This document shows, piece after piece, positions 10,010 to 18,459 of a stretch of DNA of 64,000 bases. The DNA comes from AP-15 sp963732095. GTDB lineage: Bacteria; Pseudomonadota; Alphaproteobacteria; ATCC43930; CGMCC-115725. Each line of letters opens with the position of its first letter. Position 1 is the stretch's first letter. The position numbers were made by a program, and so were the translations under genes. The notes below the pieces were generated by a model that saw only the letters and a program-made list of their open reading frames with translations, ran no database searches and was not told where the DNA came from. The stretch covers positions 1 to 64,000 of the forward strand of contig CAVSZA010000026.1 in the NCBI GenBank assembly GCA_963732095.1. Reading direction: 5' to 3'.

Positions 10010-10620
10010 GATGAAAAATCCTAGCGGAAACAGAGTAGAGCCACGCATATGGGTGTCACGCTTTGGGTTGTTCAACCCTTCCTCTGCGTCGTCTCTTCGA
10101 CCTTTCCGCGTCGACTTGAAATTTCAGGAGGTTTGTTATTGGTTACCGGTAGGAACATTATTTTTCCTTTTTTGAATAACCGACCTCTCAGCCCGAATCA
10201 CGAATTATCAACGGCTTATACGAAAGCGGTCCCTCGACCTTAGAAAGGTCCGCGCCAGCGGCATGCGGTAATTGCATATCGGCAACGTTTAGATGACATA
10301 TCTCCGTACCTCGACTGCCGTTTCGCCGCGCTGAACAATGTCTCTTAGAAGTATACGTTAGTAATAGGTGGTCAATCTCATCAGGGTTTTCGACTAGGCA
10401 TATGTAATTGTGTGAGCGTCTGGCGCAGTCAACGTGCGGGATGCAGTCGAGGCGGCTGCAAAGGTGTCGGAACTGTAACTTGGGTTCAGTGAAGCGACCT
10501 TCGGCCCTTTCTGGTTATCGTTGCGAGCGGACTTTCGGGCCAGTCCCTATTCGAGTTCAGCGGGCGCAAGACTTAGAATTCGATATTGCAGCATCGGGCT
10601 TTTATATTTATAATGCCGGT
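10010..10620. other. Gene-free AT-richer stretch
   Basis: This intergenic DNA is notably AT-richer than its surroundings. No convincing coding frame or RNA structure is seen. Confidence 0.4.
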
Positions 10621-10905
10621 ATGTCGAACAACTCGAAAGTTCTTATCCTCGTAGATGGCAGCAGTGCGTCTGTGCTGGCAGCACCAGAACCTACGCCACA
10701 GTTCCTCTTAAACGCTCGCTGCCTCTGGTGTGACCGGCATTTCACACCGCGTGCGACGGGCGGATCGGTTCAGAGGTTCTGCTGCACCGGACACAGGCAA
10801 CAATTCTGGATCGCGGCTCGTCGCTGGACGATGCGGGCGATCGAGGCGGGCCTACTCTCGGTCGATTGCCTAAAGGCGTCTCACACCAGCGTGCACGCTG
10901 TCTGA
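10621..10905 (+). CDS. Small zinc-finger-like protein
   Basis: The core is CLWCDRHFTPRATGGSVQRF, then CCTGHRQQFWIAARRW: a CxxC pair followed by a C/H pair, as in the small FCS/MYM-like zinc-ribbon proteins of alphaproteobacterial mobile DNA. An aromatic/Arg helix (ARRWTMRAIEAGLLSVDCLK) follows. I start it at the ATG at 10621 because the upstream in-frame extension has no protein character. The role is unknown; DNA or protein binding through a structural zinc is likely. Confidence 0.6.
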   Translation: MSNNSKVLILVDGSSASVLAAPEPTPQFLLNARCLWCDRHFTPRATGGSVQRFCCTGHRQQFWIAARRWTMRAIEAGLLSVDCLKASHTSVHAV

Positions 10906-11029
10906 GGCGGCATTCTGACCTGACGGACATCCCGGATAGCTGAAGCCTGCCGGGTCAAGTCCGACCGGCTATTCAAGACGCAGATAGCGGCTTCACGCCG
11001 CGCCCAGACGGACGAGGTTTATTTCTTGG

Positions 11030-11773
11030 CTACTGAACAACTTGTCGCCACGGAACCGGGCATTCAGGTACCGCCGGGTAATAGCCCTGATAAGCATCGC
11101 ACCAATACCAAACCGTAGGCGCGGGTGTACCGCCAAACGGCGCGTAATCGGAGCCGTAATCATAGCCAGCATAATAGGGAGCCGTTGCGAGCGCTCCTCC
11201 GAGTAGTCCAAGGCCAACACCGAGACCAATCGCGGGGCCAACTCCCCAGCCGCCGCCGTGACCACCATTGTGCCAGCTACCACCCCCACCATGCCAGTTA
11301 CCGCCGTTCCAGTTACCGCCACCACCATGCCATCCAGCGCCAGCGTTATGCCAACCCGCGCCAGCGCCATGCCAGCCAGCGCCGCTCGGATTACCACCTC
11401 CTCCATGCCACCCGGCACCACCGCTATGCCCGGTACCCCCAGCACCGCCATTTCCGCCGCCATGATGGTCAGCAAATGATGCCGCAGCCGAACCTGCCAG
11501 CAAACGGGCTGTCGGATAGGCCGCAATCAAAGCCGACCCGGCGATGGTTGCCGCCATGCGCAGATCGACGCCGAAGCGTCGCTGATATCGCGAAAATGCC
11601 CAGAGGACATTGGGCACTACCATTATCAGGGCAGTGCCCTGCGCCGTTTGCTGATCCATGCCATAGAAGAACCCAAGCAGCGGGATCACGAGAAATCCAC
11701 CGCCAACCCCGAACAGACCAGCCATCCCACCGAGGCCCGCTGCCGCGGCGACTTGAGTTGCGCTTGCGATCAT
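11030..11773 (-). CDS. Chimeric protein: TauE/SafE-like start fused to Gly/His-rich secreted-type protein
   Basis: Residues 1 to about 85 look like the N-terminus of a TauE/SafE sulfite-exporter-type permease (LGGMAGLFGVGGGFLVIPLL, then QQTAQGTALIMVVPNVL), with two or three membrane helices. From about residue 95 the protein switches abruptly to a low-complexity region built on GWHGGGG and NWHGGGG units, and ends with YWCDAYQGYYPAVPECPVPW, typical of small exported Gly-rich proteins. No permease continues beyond the join. The reading frame is open throughout, so a deletion probably fused the first part of one gene to a Gly/His-rich gene that lost its own start. His-rich repeats suggest metal binding, but that is a guess. 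Confidence 0.6.
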   Translation of the reverse strand: MIASATQVAAAAGLGGMAGLFGVGGGFLVIPLLGFFYGMDQQTAQGTALIMVVPNVLWAFSRYQRRFGVDLRMAATIAGSALIAAYPTARLLAGSAAASFADHHGGGNGGAGGTGHSGGAGWHGGGGNPSGAGWHGAGAGWHNAGAGWHGGGGNWNGGNWHGGGGSWHNGGHGGGWGVGPAIGLGVGLGLLGGALATAPYYAGYDYGSDYAPFGGTPAPTVWYWCDAYQGYYPAVPECPVPWRQVVQ

Positions 11774-12232
11774 CGTGGGGGAGACTGCCGGATCATCGCC
11801 AGTGGCGACACAACTGAATTAGAATTGCGGGAGTCGAGATCGTCTCGACGAGACGCGGCATCAATACCGGCACCGCTCCACGCGCGCCAGATGCAGAGCT
11901 AAAATGAGCCCGCCGCTAGAGGTCGGGAAACACCCGGTTAACGGGTCTCAGCTTGTGTGCGGTGCCGGCGATCACCCCGAAGTTGCCGCTCCGCGTCGCT
12001 CATACATATTGCTGACTGAGCTTTAAACCGGGCGGACTCTCGTCGCTTCCGGACCTTTCCGCCCAGCGGTGTCCATCAGGTGGCCTTACGCTCCGATCAA
12101 GAGCGAGCCAGGGTCAGGATGTTTCGAGCAGTCTAGCCAGTTGTCGTGGGGTCAGCCGAGGAACGGCTATTATCCGCTGGCGAAGCGGTTGGGGCAGGGC
12201 TGATCGACCAGACCGTGGTGTTCATGGCGGGA
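11774..12232. other. No supported gene
   Basis: I see nothing with protein character here on either strand. The 3' part lies downstream of the secreted protein at 12233-12538 and may contain its terminator, but no clean hairpin is visible. Confidence 0.4.
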
Positions 12233-12538
12233 TCAATAGCAACAGCAGCAATGACGATAATGGCGTACCCGGTGGTAGTGACGCCTGTATAGCGGCGGCG
12301 GTCCGTAATAACCGACGTAGGGCGCGTTGTAGTAAATTGGGGACGGAACGTAATAAACAGGTGGCGCATACACGGGCGCTCCGATGAAGGCCGGAAACCC
12401 GAAGCCGATCCCAATGCTAACTCCGCCGTGTGCCCGAGCCGAGGGCGCGGCCATCAGAACAGCGGCGAATACCGCAGCGAAAGCCGTCATCCAGCCCCCA
12501 ATCCTTTCAACAGTTCGACCAAGCCTATCCACGTGCAT
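12233..12538 (-). CDS. Small exported Tyr/Pro-rich protein
   Basis: Starting at 12538 (AAGGAAAAGGCGAG just upstream), the protein of about 101 residues has a clear signal peptide (MTAFAAVFAAVLMAAPSARA, cleavage after ARA). The mature part begins HGGVSIGIGFGFPAFIG and continues Tyr/Pro-rich (YAPPVYYVPSPIYYNAP). It ends in a basic His/Arg segment with four consecutive cysteines. Proteins of this type are common, poorly characterised periplasmic or surface proteins of Proteobacteria. The terminal Cys cluster is uncommon and may bind metal. Confidence 0.65.
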   Translation of the reverse strand: MHVDRLGRTVERIGGWMTAFAAVFAAVLMAAPSARAHGGVSIGIGFGFPAFIGAPVYAPPVYYVPSPIYYNAPYVGYYGPPPLYRRHYHRVRHYRHCCCCY

Positions 12539-12692
12539 TCGCTCGCCTTTTCCTTGCCGTGACATCAACGTCTGAGCGCGATAGTCGTAACTCTCGTGAT
12601 ACGGCAAGGGTCAAATTTGAGGCATAAACCCTTTAATTGAAAATTAGCATTTTAGTTGAATTCTTTTGGTAGGATTTTTGGGTAGATTTTTC

Positions 12693-13214
12693 ATGAGCAC
12701 GTCTAAATATCCGCACGCAGCCGAACGAAGGGACGCTTCGGCGCATCAGCAAAATGCAAGGCGCAACCGAATTCTGATCGTCGAGGACAACCCGATAAGT
12801 TTGACACTATTGAAGCAGCTTCTAAAGGCACACGGCTACGAAGTATTGGGAACCCCGGAGGGTTTGCAGGCGCTCGACCTCGCCCGTGCGGAACAACCAG
12901 ACTTGATCCTGATGGATATTAGATTGCCTGACATCAGCGGGTTCGAAGTGACCCGTCTGCTGAAACAGGATCAGCGGACCAAGACCATTCCAATCGTTGC
13001 GGTAACCGCGCTCGCCAGCCCCGAGTATGAAAGGGAAGGCTTGGAGAGCGGATGTGATGCCTACATCCCCAAACCGATAACCCTCGGCAATTTTCTGCGG
13101 ACAATCGAATCGTTCTTGAAGATCCGGACCGTGACGCCCACGAGCTTCGCATCATTAAGCTCACCCGATGGCCTGATGCATTCTGCGCTCGCTTCCTCGT
13201 CGGCCCCGGCCTAG
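12693..13214 (+). CDS. CheY/DivK-like single-domain response regulator
   Basis: This is a receiver domain with all key residues: the acidic pair in ILIVEDN, the phospho-acceptor aspartate in PDLILMDIRLPDISG, the conserved threonine/alanine in IVAVTALA and the lysine in YIPKPI. It has an N-terminal extension of about 28 residues and a Ser/Ala-rich tail but no output domain, as in DivK-type regulators that act through protein contacts. No histidine kinase is adjacent, so its partner is elsewhere. I prefer the ATG at 12693 to the TTG at 12666. Its stop overlaps the end of the convergent cold-shock remnant. Confidence 0.85.
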   Translation: MSTSKYPHAAERRDASAHQQNARRNRILIVEDNPISLTLLKQLLKAHGYEVLGTPEGLQALDLARAEQPDLILMDIRLPDISGFEVTRLLKQDQRTKTIPIVAVTALASPEYEREGLESGCDAYIPKPITLGNFLRTIESFLKIRTVTPTSFASLSSPDGLMHSALASSSAPA

Positions 13215-13390
13215 ACCAAGCGCACCCTTGCAGCTTCGAGTCCCTTTCGACCCTCGACAAAATCGACAACGACAGCTTGTCCCTCGTCGAGAGTGCTGAT
13301 GCCCGATCAGTCAAGCGCGGAGACTGGACGAACACATCTTTGCCGCCGCTGTCCCGCGCCATGAAGCCGTACAGGAAAATACAACATAAA
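13210..13390 (-). pseudogene. Cold-shock domain protein remnant
   Basis: Reading leftwards, YGFMARDSGGKDVFV gives the RNP-type core of a CspA-like protein. After a frame change near 13265 the end is QAVVVDFVEGRKGLEAARVR with stop codon CTA (minus strand) at 13210-13212. The N-terminal strand with the KFFN motif is missing beyond 13390. At least one frameshift and a missing start make it non-functional. It is convergent with the response regulator and shares bases with its stop. Confidence 0.75.
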
Positions 13391-13410
13391 AACTACCTCT
13401 TGGGATGGTA

Positions 13411-13908
13411 ATGTTTCCCGAAACAGTCGAATTGTCCAAGATAATCTCCGACACGATAAAGGCACTGTTTAAACGGCGACTAGTCGATCGGGTACTGCGA
13501 CTTTGGATAGAAATGGCGCGCGGACAGGGGTTTCCACGCCGCGACCAAATCGAACCTTCAAAGTTGGGCGTAGACTGGAGAAATTGCCTCGTGATCGGCG
13601 TGCAATGCCCTGTCCAGCTTTCATATTTGGTCGCTGTTGGGGAAAACTTATCGTTTGCGCACTGCCATGTGGATAGTTTGGCAGACGTGCTCCTGTCATA
13701 TCTGCCGCAGGTTCTCTCCGAACGCCGTTGCCTGATGATCGAGGGCCGGGCGAGGCTTCGCGAGACCGGTATCCTATATCGGAGCGCCCTTTACCCGCTA
13801 TCGGACGACGGTATCGCAATTGACCATGTGCTGGGCGCAGCAAACTACCGCCCGTTACGCGAAAATGAACATCTGAGAACGCCCCTCGTTCGGACGAAAT
13901 GGCTTTAA
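13411..13908 (+). CDS. PAS_5-like domain protein, copy A of duplicated cassette
   Basis: This 165-residue protein resembles the alphaproteobacterial PAS_5 family: a helix with RLWIEMARGQGFPRRDQIEP, a hydrophobic core (LSYLVAVGENLSF), and the characteristic end ALYPLSDDGIAIDHVLGAAN. There are no membrane helices. The heme or ligand status is not evident from sequence. I use the ATG at 13411 because it gives exactly the length of the paralogue at 25221-25718; an ATG at 13405 is also possible. About four in five residues match that paralogue. A secreted small protein follows in the same order in both copies. Confidence 0.75.
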   Translation: MFPETVELSKIISDTIKALFKRRLVDRVLRLWIEMARGQGFPRRDQIEPSKLGVDWRNCLVIGVQCPVQLSYLVAVGENLSFAHCHVDSLADVLLSYLPQVLSERRCLMIEGRARLRETGILYRSALYPLSDDGIAIDHVLGAANYRPLRENEHLRTPLVRTKWL

Positions 13909-14041
13909 CTCGGGAATTTATGCCGATCATTTTGTGAGGCCAAATCCTTGCGACCAGTTCAACAACAGGGGCATTTACCGATCGTTAAGACTTCTCGCCA
14001 CACTACACCGCATCTCGGATTCCGAAGGGGAGGTAACAGGC

Positions 14042-14281
14042 GTGAAACTCAGGGCCATGGTCACTGCAATGATGATCGCTTTCGCGACCCCGGCATTTGC
14101 CGGTATCTCGGATTACGAGTCGATGCACAAGCGGCTTGCCGATGTCCTTGGATCACGAGCGCAAGCGGACGCTGCATACGACAAGCTGATGAAGGAGGCC
14201 GACACCCATGGTCAGCCTATCAACTCGGTGGTGGATCTGTTCATCGCAGTGTGCACGGCGAGCGATGAATGTAATCCGTAA
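14042..14281 (+). CDS. Small secreted protein, copy A of duplicated cassette
   Basis: The protein has 79 residues starting at GTG 14042, with GGGGAGGTAAC upstream. It has a signal peptide (LRAMVTAMMIAFATPAFA). The mature part of about 60 residues is helical (YESMHKRLADVLGSRAQADA) and ends with two cysteines (CTASDEC) that could form a disulfide. The paralogue at 25831-26070 differs at 13 of 79 positions. The function is unknown; it always follows the PAS_5-like gene here. Confidence 0.75.
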   Translation: MKLRAMVTAMMIAFATPAFAGISDYESMHKRLADVLGSRAQADAAYDKLMKEADTHGQPINSVVDLFIAVCTASDECNP

Positions 14282-14524
14282 CCCCGGATGTTAACGTTTG
14301 GCGACAGCATGGAGATGGGGACCGAAACTGGCCGATTTGGTCCTCGCCGGGGATCAAGAGGTCCACAACCAACTTCGCGCTTCTGGCGGCTTCGCTGCCA
14401 ATACTCACCCCCCCCGGCGATTCCCTCACATCCGCGGCACTGTTGCCCATCAGCGGCCCCGCCAGAAAGAGGCGCGAGGCGGGCCAGTGCTGGGAATTCT
14501 CGGAATATCCTCAAGTTCTGATAA

Positions 14525-14803
14525 TCAATAACTCCTGCTCATCAATTTCGACGATCGCGGCCCAATCATAAAACCTTTCGATCTGCCGATGGTCGCGGAT
14601 CGAGAGAGCGAAACGCCGGGCTCGACTTTGCCCGCCAACCGTTCACAATGAGCAATCATCGTGTCGAGATACTGTTTCACTCTGGGCGTGGTGGCGTCTG
14701 CCTGGAGCTTCCGGGCTCGCGCCGCTGTTGTGCGATAGTACGTGGCGGGTTGCTCCTCCGGTGACCAGCAATCCGAAATATGTTCAAAATGACCAGCGTT
14801 CAT
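14525..14803 (-). CDS. Small conserved-type hypothetical protein, 92 aa
   Basis: The start at 14803 has AAGGA nine bases and GGAG directly before the ATG, better than the earlier ATG at 14821. The middle part (YYRTTAARARKLQADATTPR, VKQYLDTMIAHCERLAGKVE) is a pair of amphipathic helices of a kind very common in short alphaproteobacterial proteins. No enzyme motif is visible. It is probably a real short protein of unknown function. Confidence 0.6.
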   Translation of the reverse strand: MNAGHFEHISDCWSPEEQPATYYRTTAARARKLQADATTPRVKQYLDTMIAHCERLAGKVEPGVSLSRSATIGRSKGFMIGPRSSKLMSRSY

Positions 14804-15052
14804 CTCCAAGTTTCCTTGCATTTTTTGGGTCAGAGAAATTCTACCCGGAGGTCAGTGCAGCCAAATCGCTGCCCAAAACCCGAGCGTCAACAGCGAGACC
14901 ATTTACTAGCCTTGCTCGGGTTCAGAACACGAGGAAGGTCCTGAGGAGATCCGTCTGCACGGGCGAAGTACCGCGGTGCGGGTGCAGTGATCGCCTTCGG
15001 GCACTGGCCGCACCATAATTAGACCAGCGATGCTACTGTGGGGACGTCAAGT

Positions 15053-15244
15053 TTAAAATGGTCGCCAACGAGCAGCGGTTTGTGCTCGGCGCAATTGGTC
15101 ACGCGCAATGGCGTGCTCTTCCAACGCAATCCTGTCTGCCGCAGCAACCAAGCCTTGGGTCGGCAGGACGCAGGCAGTTGGGCAGCGGGTAATTCCCTTG
15201 GTACGGATGAATTCGGCAACCGCTTCGCAATCGTTCTCAGGCAT
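15053..15244 (-). CDS. Small conserved-type hypothetical protein, 63 aa
   Basis: The sequence AVAEFIRTKGITRCPTACVL, PTQGLVAAADRIALEEHAIA has the form of a short conserved alphaproteobacterial protein with the segment GITRCPTxCVxPTQ. The start has a weak GGTGGATC ribosome binding site. The product is soluble, helical and without known function. Confidence 0.55.
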   Translation of the reverse strand: MPENDCEAVAEFIRTKGITRCPTACVLPTQGLVAAADRIALEEHAIARDQLRRAQTAARWRPF

Positions 15245-15848
15245 GATCCACCCCGCTTCGTCAGGATCATCCGGACGAGCCGTGATTGTGGTATTCGCCG
15301 CCTGCCTCTCTTTGTCATGATCGGCAGGTCGACGCTTTGTGACGGAATGTATCCATTCGTGTCAATACGTAAAATGGTTAACGGGGGATAAAATGGTTAA
15401 CGCGACAAAAAAGCGTGGGCTTCGCCTGAAGATGTGCCGGGATCGGTATAGATCGTGCAGGGCACTGTCGGTGCACCGATGGGCGTCATGTCGTCTCGCC
15501 AGCAGCCAGACGCAGACCCGAAAGGAAAAGCTCACGGTGCTCTGGGTATCGGTGAGGAATGACGCTCGGTGTCGCCCTGACCCACCGAACCGAACGGCGA
15601 GACCTTCTGGCGGTGGGACGCGATGACAGTCCTTTGAACAAGAGGCAGGGAAGCTGAAGCGCGTTTGCTGCACCCGGTCGGCGCAACAGACCATCACTAG
15701 CCTGAGCCAGCACTGTGCCGAGGCAGAGAGATAGCTGAAACAGTGTAAGATATTTGAAGTTGATTTTAAGATGTAATTCTTTGCCATTAACCACCGTTCC
15801 TGTATCCATAGTATAATCCACTGACCAACAGATCCGCAAAAGTTAACC
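15245..15848. other. Long intergenic region upstream of radC-like gene
   Basis: No frame with protein character is seen on either strand. It contains the two copies of AAAATGGTTAACG listed separately and an AT-rich section before the radC-like gene, so it may hold its promoter. Confidence 0.4.
15371..15402. repeat. Pair of 13-bp direct repeats AAAATGGTTAACG
   Basis: AAAATGGTTAACG occurs at 15371-15383 and again at 15390-15402, spaced 19 bp start to start (about two helical turns). The core GTTAAC is palindromic. GTTAAC recurs at 15842 just before the radC-like start. This could be an operator or an iteron pair; no regulator is identified. Confidence 0.45.
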
Positions 15849-16634
15849 ATGGGCAGCGACGCGGGATCGATCGAACCAAAACGCGACGGCGATCTTGGAC
15901 GCCTTACTGCGGTAATGGGGAGCGTACGCTCCACCTTCGAAAGACGGCAGCGGTTGCGGCAGTGCTTAATCAAAGCTGGCGCAGAAAACCTCCCTGATTA
16001 CGAATTGCTCCAAGTGATGCTGTTCACGAGCAATCCGCACGCCGATGTCGAATCACTGGTAGGAGAACTGCTCGACCGTTTCGGTACGCTAGCTGAGGTG
16101 CTGAGTGCGGACACTGAGGCGCTCGGGGATGCGGGGCTCAGCTTGCCCGCGATTGCTGGGGTGAAGTTTGTCCGTGAGGTGGCCCTACAATTCCTGCGCG
16201 CCGAGTTGCATCAACGGCCTGTGGTCGGGTCATGGGATAAATTAATCGACTATTGCAGTGCCCAAGTCGCGTACAGCAAGGTCGAGGAGTTCCATATACT
16301 TTTCCTCGATCGAAAGAATGCGCTGATCAAGGATGAGCGGCAGCAGCGAGGGACTATCGATCATACCCCGGTCTACACTCGCGAGGTGATAAAGCGTGCG
16401 CTAAACCTTGGAGCGTCGGCGTTGATCCTCGTGCATAATCACCCCTCTGGCGATCCGACCCCTTCCGCTGCCGATATTGCCGTAACCAACGACATCTTCA
16501 AGACCGCCGCAGCGCTCGGCATAGCGGTGCACGATCACCTCATCATCGGTCGGGGCAGGCATACCAGCTTACGCGAGCTTGGTATAATCCCGTCCAAGGC
16601 CGCGACAGTTCTAAAGATTGGGCGTGTCTCATAA
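15849..16634 (+). CDS. radC: RadC-family JAB/MPN domain protein
   Basis: The protein has about 261 residues. The N-terminal part has the helix-hairpin-helix-like segment of RadC (LPDYELLQVMLF...DAGLSLPAIAGVKFVRE). The C-terminal JAB domain has the complete metallo-motif HNHPSGDPTPSAAD, preceded by FHILFLDRKN and TREVIKRALNLGASALILVH. RadC proteins are predicted metal-dependent hydrolases whose role is unsettled; copies on islands often accompany mobile DNA. It overlaps the following small gene by one base, so they form an operon. An internal ATG at 15915 is an alternative start. Confidence 0.9.
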   Translation: MGSDAGSIEPKRDGDLGRLTAVMGSVRSTFERRQRLRQCLIKAGAENLPDYELLQVMLFTSNPHADVESLVGELLDRFGTLAEVLSADTEALGDAGLSLPAIAGVKFVREVALQFLRAELHQRPVVGSWDKLIDYCSAQVAYSKVEEFHILFLDRKNALIKDERQQRGTIDHTPVYTREVIKRALNLGASALILVHNHPSGDPTPSAADIAVTNDIFKTAAALGIAVHDHLIIGRGRHTSLRELGIIPSKAATVLKIGRVS

Positions 16635-16852
16635 TGCGATCAGATAGTGGCAATGACGGGAGTATATCCGTTTGGGCCTGGATAACCGATCGGATCGACT
16701 ACGCAGTTACATCGGTGAGGCTGGCGATCGTCGATAAGATCTGCGGCCCCGAGCCGCCTACGGAGGCTGATCGGCAGAGAGAAGCCCAGAAAGAGGAGCT
16801 ACACCGGGCATTTCCCGCGATCGACATAGATCATAAGGGATTGAAGCGCTGA
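16634..16852 (+). CDS. Small protein following radC, 72 aa
   Basis: Its ATG shares one base with the radC stop (TAATG), indicating translational coupling. The sequence WITDRIDYAVTSVRLAIVDK, ICGPEPPTEADRQ has no known motif. A paralogue (RIIDRIEYAATSVRL...) lies at 21193 and is interrupted by the IS21-family element, so this is a small repeated island gene family. Function unknown. Confidence 0.65.
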   Translation: MRSDSGNDGSISVWAWITDRIDYAVTSVRLAIVDKICGPEPPTEADRQREAQKEELHRAFPAIDIDHKGLKR

Positions 16853-17114
16853 ACTAGTGCGCATTCCTCGTTGCCTGTCTGGCGCGCGATCGTGGTGTCA
16901 TAGAGGGGTGACAAAGGCCGAAAGCTATTTGGATTCGATTGTCCCGAAATTGCCGTCAGACATGCCGGAATAAACCCATTTACGGTTCTTGCTACCCGCC
17001 TCACAGTCAGATCTGCTATGACTAGATTTCGGTCGGTGGATTCGAGGCACGATCGGATCGCCGAGGGAGATGCTGTCGAGCCCATCTTTGATAGGACTGT
17101 GGGAGAAGAAGCCT

Positions 17115-17366
17115 GTGAGAAAATACCCGATCGCTATTGCTATAGTAGTCGCACTGACGATACCCGCCAGTGCCCAATCTAACCTTCAACAACAGCGGAT
17201 GAAGGACTGCAACGCGCAGGCAAGCGGCATGACGGGCGACACCCGCAAGCAGTTCATGAGTTCCTGCCTAAGTGGCTCGGCTGGCGAAACAAAGGGACCG
17301 CACTGCACCAATGGAAAGCCGTGCGGCAATTCCTGCATCGCCAAGGACAAGGTTTGTCACAAATAA
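17115..17366 (+). CDS. PsiF-like repeat secreted protein
   Basis: The start is the GTG at 17115, right after GGGAGAAGAAGCC. A signal peptide (VRKYPIAIAIVVALTIPASA) is followed by a PsiF-type repeat, QQRMKDCNAQASGMTGDTRK then QFMSSCL, with its paired cysteines. A Cys-rich tail (HCTNGKPCGNSCIAKDKVC) ends the protein. PsiF proteins are phosphate-starvation-associated periplasmic proteins of unknown mechanism. The product is 83 residues. Confidence 0.75.
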   Translation: MRKYPIAIAIVVALTIPASAQSNLQQQRMKDCNAQASGMTGDTRKQFMSSCLSGSAGETKGPHCTNGKPCGNSCIAKDKVCHK

Positions 17367-17649
17367 GCACGCGGCCAAGCAACCGGCTTGAATACAAGAG
17401 ATTGTTTAATAGATCATTGATGCGGCGATCAATTCCAGCGGATAAGATTGGGAGTAACCTGATTTTACCCGCTAGGCGCTATGCATGTCGGAAGATGGCG
17501 CACGTCGATTCGATAAAGCGACAAGGGACTACCATCATGAATTGCGTCGCATACACCGTCGCAGAGCAATGTCCATTGCGAATTGGACGATAGTCCCTTG
17601 GCTGATCGCTGCCGCCGTAATCTCGGCGGTCTTCTGCATCTGGTAGTTT

Positions 17650-18063
17650 TTGGGGACGGGAAAGAATGGCGTCGAGACTGACTCCCGACGCCGAGTTTGG
17701 GAAAATCAGCTTGAGAGCGACAAGCGGCATTACAACATAATCCCAACCGAGTTGGACCCCATCTGGAAACCGGGCCTCGATCTCCTCGAAATAGATGAAG
17801 TTAAGACGAAACGTCCAAGCATGTGGAACGTCGTGTTCTACAACGACGATTACACGCCCATGGATTTTGTCGTATTTGTCGTGACAAAGGTATTTCATAG
17901 ATCAACAGAAGACGCCCTCGCCTTGACCTTTGCCGTGCATACGCAAGGCAAGGGCATCGCCGGTACCTATACGTTTGAGGTCGCCGAACAAAAGCAATGC
18001 GAGGTCTTGTTGATGGCCAAGATCGAGGAGCATCCATTGCGAGTCGAAGTCGAGCGGGCTTGA
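17650..18063 (+). CDS. clpS: ClpS-family N-degron adaptor (accessory paralogue)
   Basis: Residues from about 58 onward are a ClpS domain: WNVVFYNDDYTPMDFVVFVV, then AVHTQGKGIAGTYTFEVAEQ and EEHPLRVEVE. The NDDYTPM segment and the following helix form the pocket that binds N-terminal hydrophobic residues in characterised ClpS, which hands substrates to ClpAP. The N-terminal extension of about 57 residues is longer than in housekeeping ClpS and the gene is not next to clpA. It is therefore probably a second copy carried by the island, with possibly altered substrate choice. Confidence 0.85.
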   Translation: MGTGKNGVETDSRRRVWENQLESDKRHYNIIPTELDPIWKPGLDLLEIDEVKTKRPSMWNVVFYNDDYTPMDFVVFVVTKVFHRSTEDALALTFAVHTQGKGIAGTYTFEVAEQKQCEVLLMAKIEEHPLRVEVERA

Positions 18064-18459
18064 CGACAAGGCGCAAGGCTCGGCGTTATACTCAGTGAAC
18101 TCGGGAAGGATAATACCCCAGGCGGCGACCGGCTCGTTTTGAAAAGTAGCGACCACCAATGATCAATCGCCTCGAACAACCTTTCGGGCAACGTGGCGGT
18201 TGAGAGGCGTGTGCTCCCGCAATTAAACCGCTTGATGATCGGCCAGACGAGCCTGAACGAAACGGTAACTCATGGTTAGTATGGCGGACGTTTACGGTAT
18301 TCGGAAATATGACCACGTTAATCGCTAATTGGTGGCCGAGTGTCTATTAAGCTCGGTCTGCCCTGATTTTTCGCAGAGACGTTGGATACCTGCTCGAAGA
18401 GATCGTCCAGCGTACATTACCAGAAACTCTTGAAGAAAACGCCAATTTCTGCGCATCGG
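18064..18459. other. No supported gene
   Basis: Nothing with protein character is seen. This DNA lies between the ClpS gene and the tail of the small gene split by the IS element. Confidence 0.4.

Noticed and set aside
11268..11465. Possible tandem-repeat or CRISPR-like array (CCACCACCATGCCA-like words)
   Set aside because: The periodicity comes from GWHGGGG codons of the minus-strand protein. Units vary in length and there are no spacer/repeat boundaries.
11125..11817. Plus-strand Gln/His/Arg-rich frames opposite the Gly/His-rich chimera
   Set aside because: Antisense of a low-complexity repeat region; no start signal.
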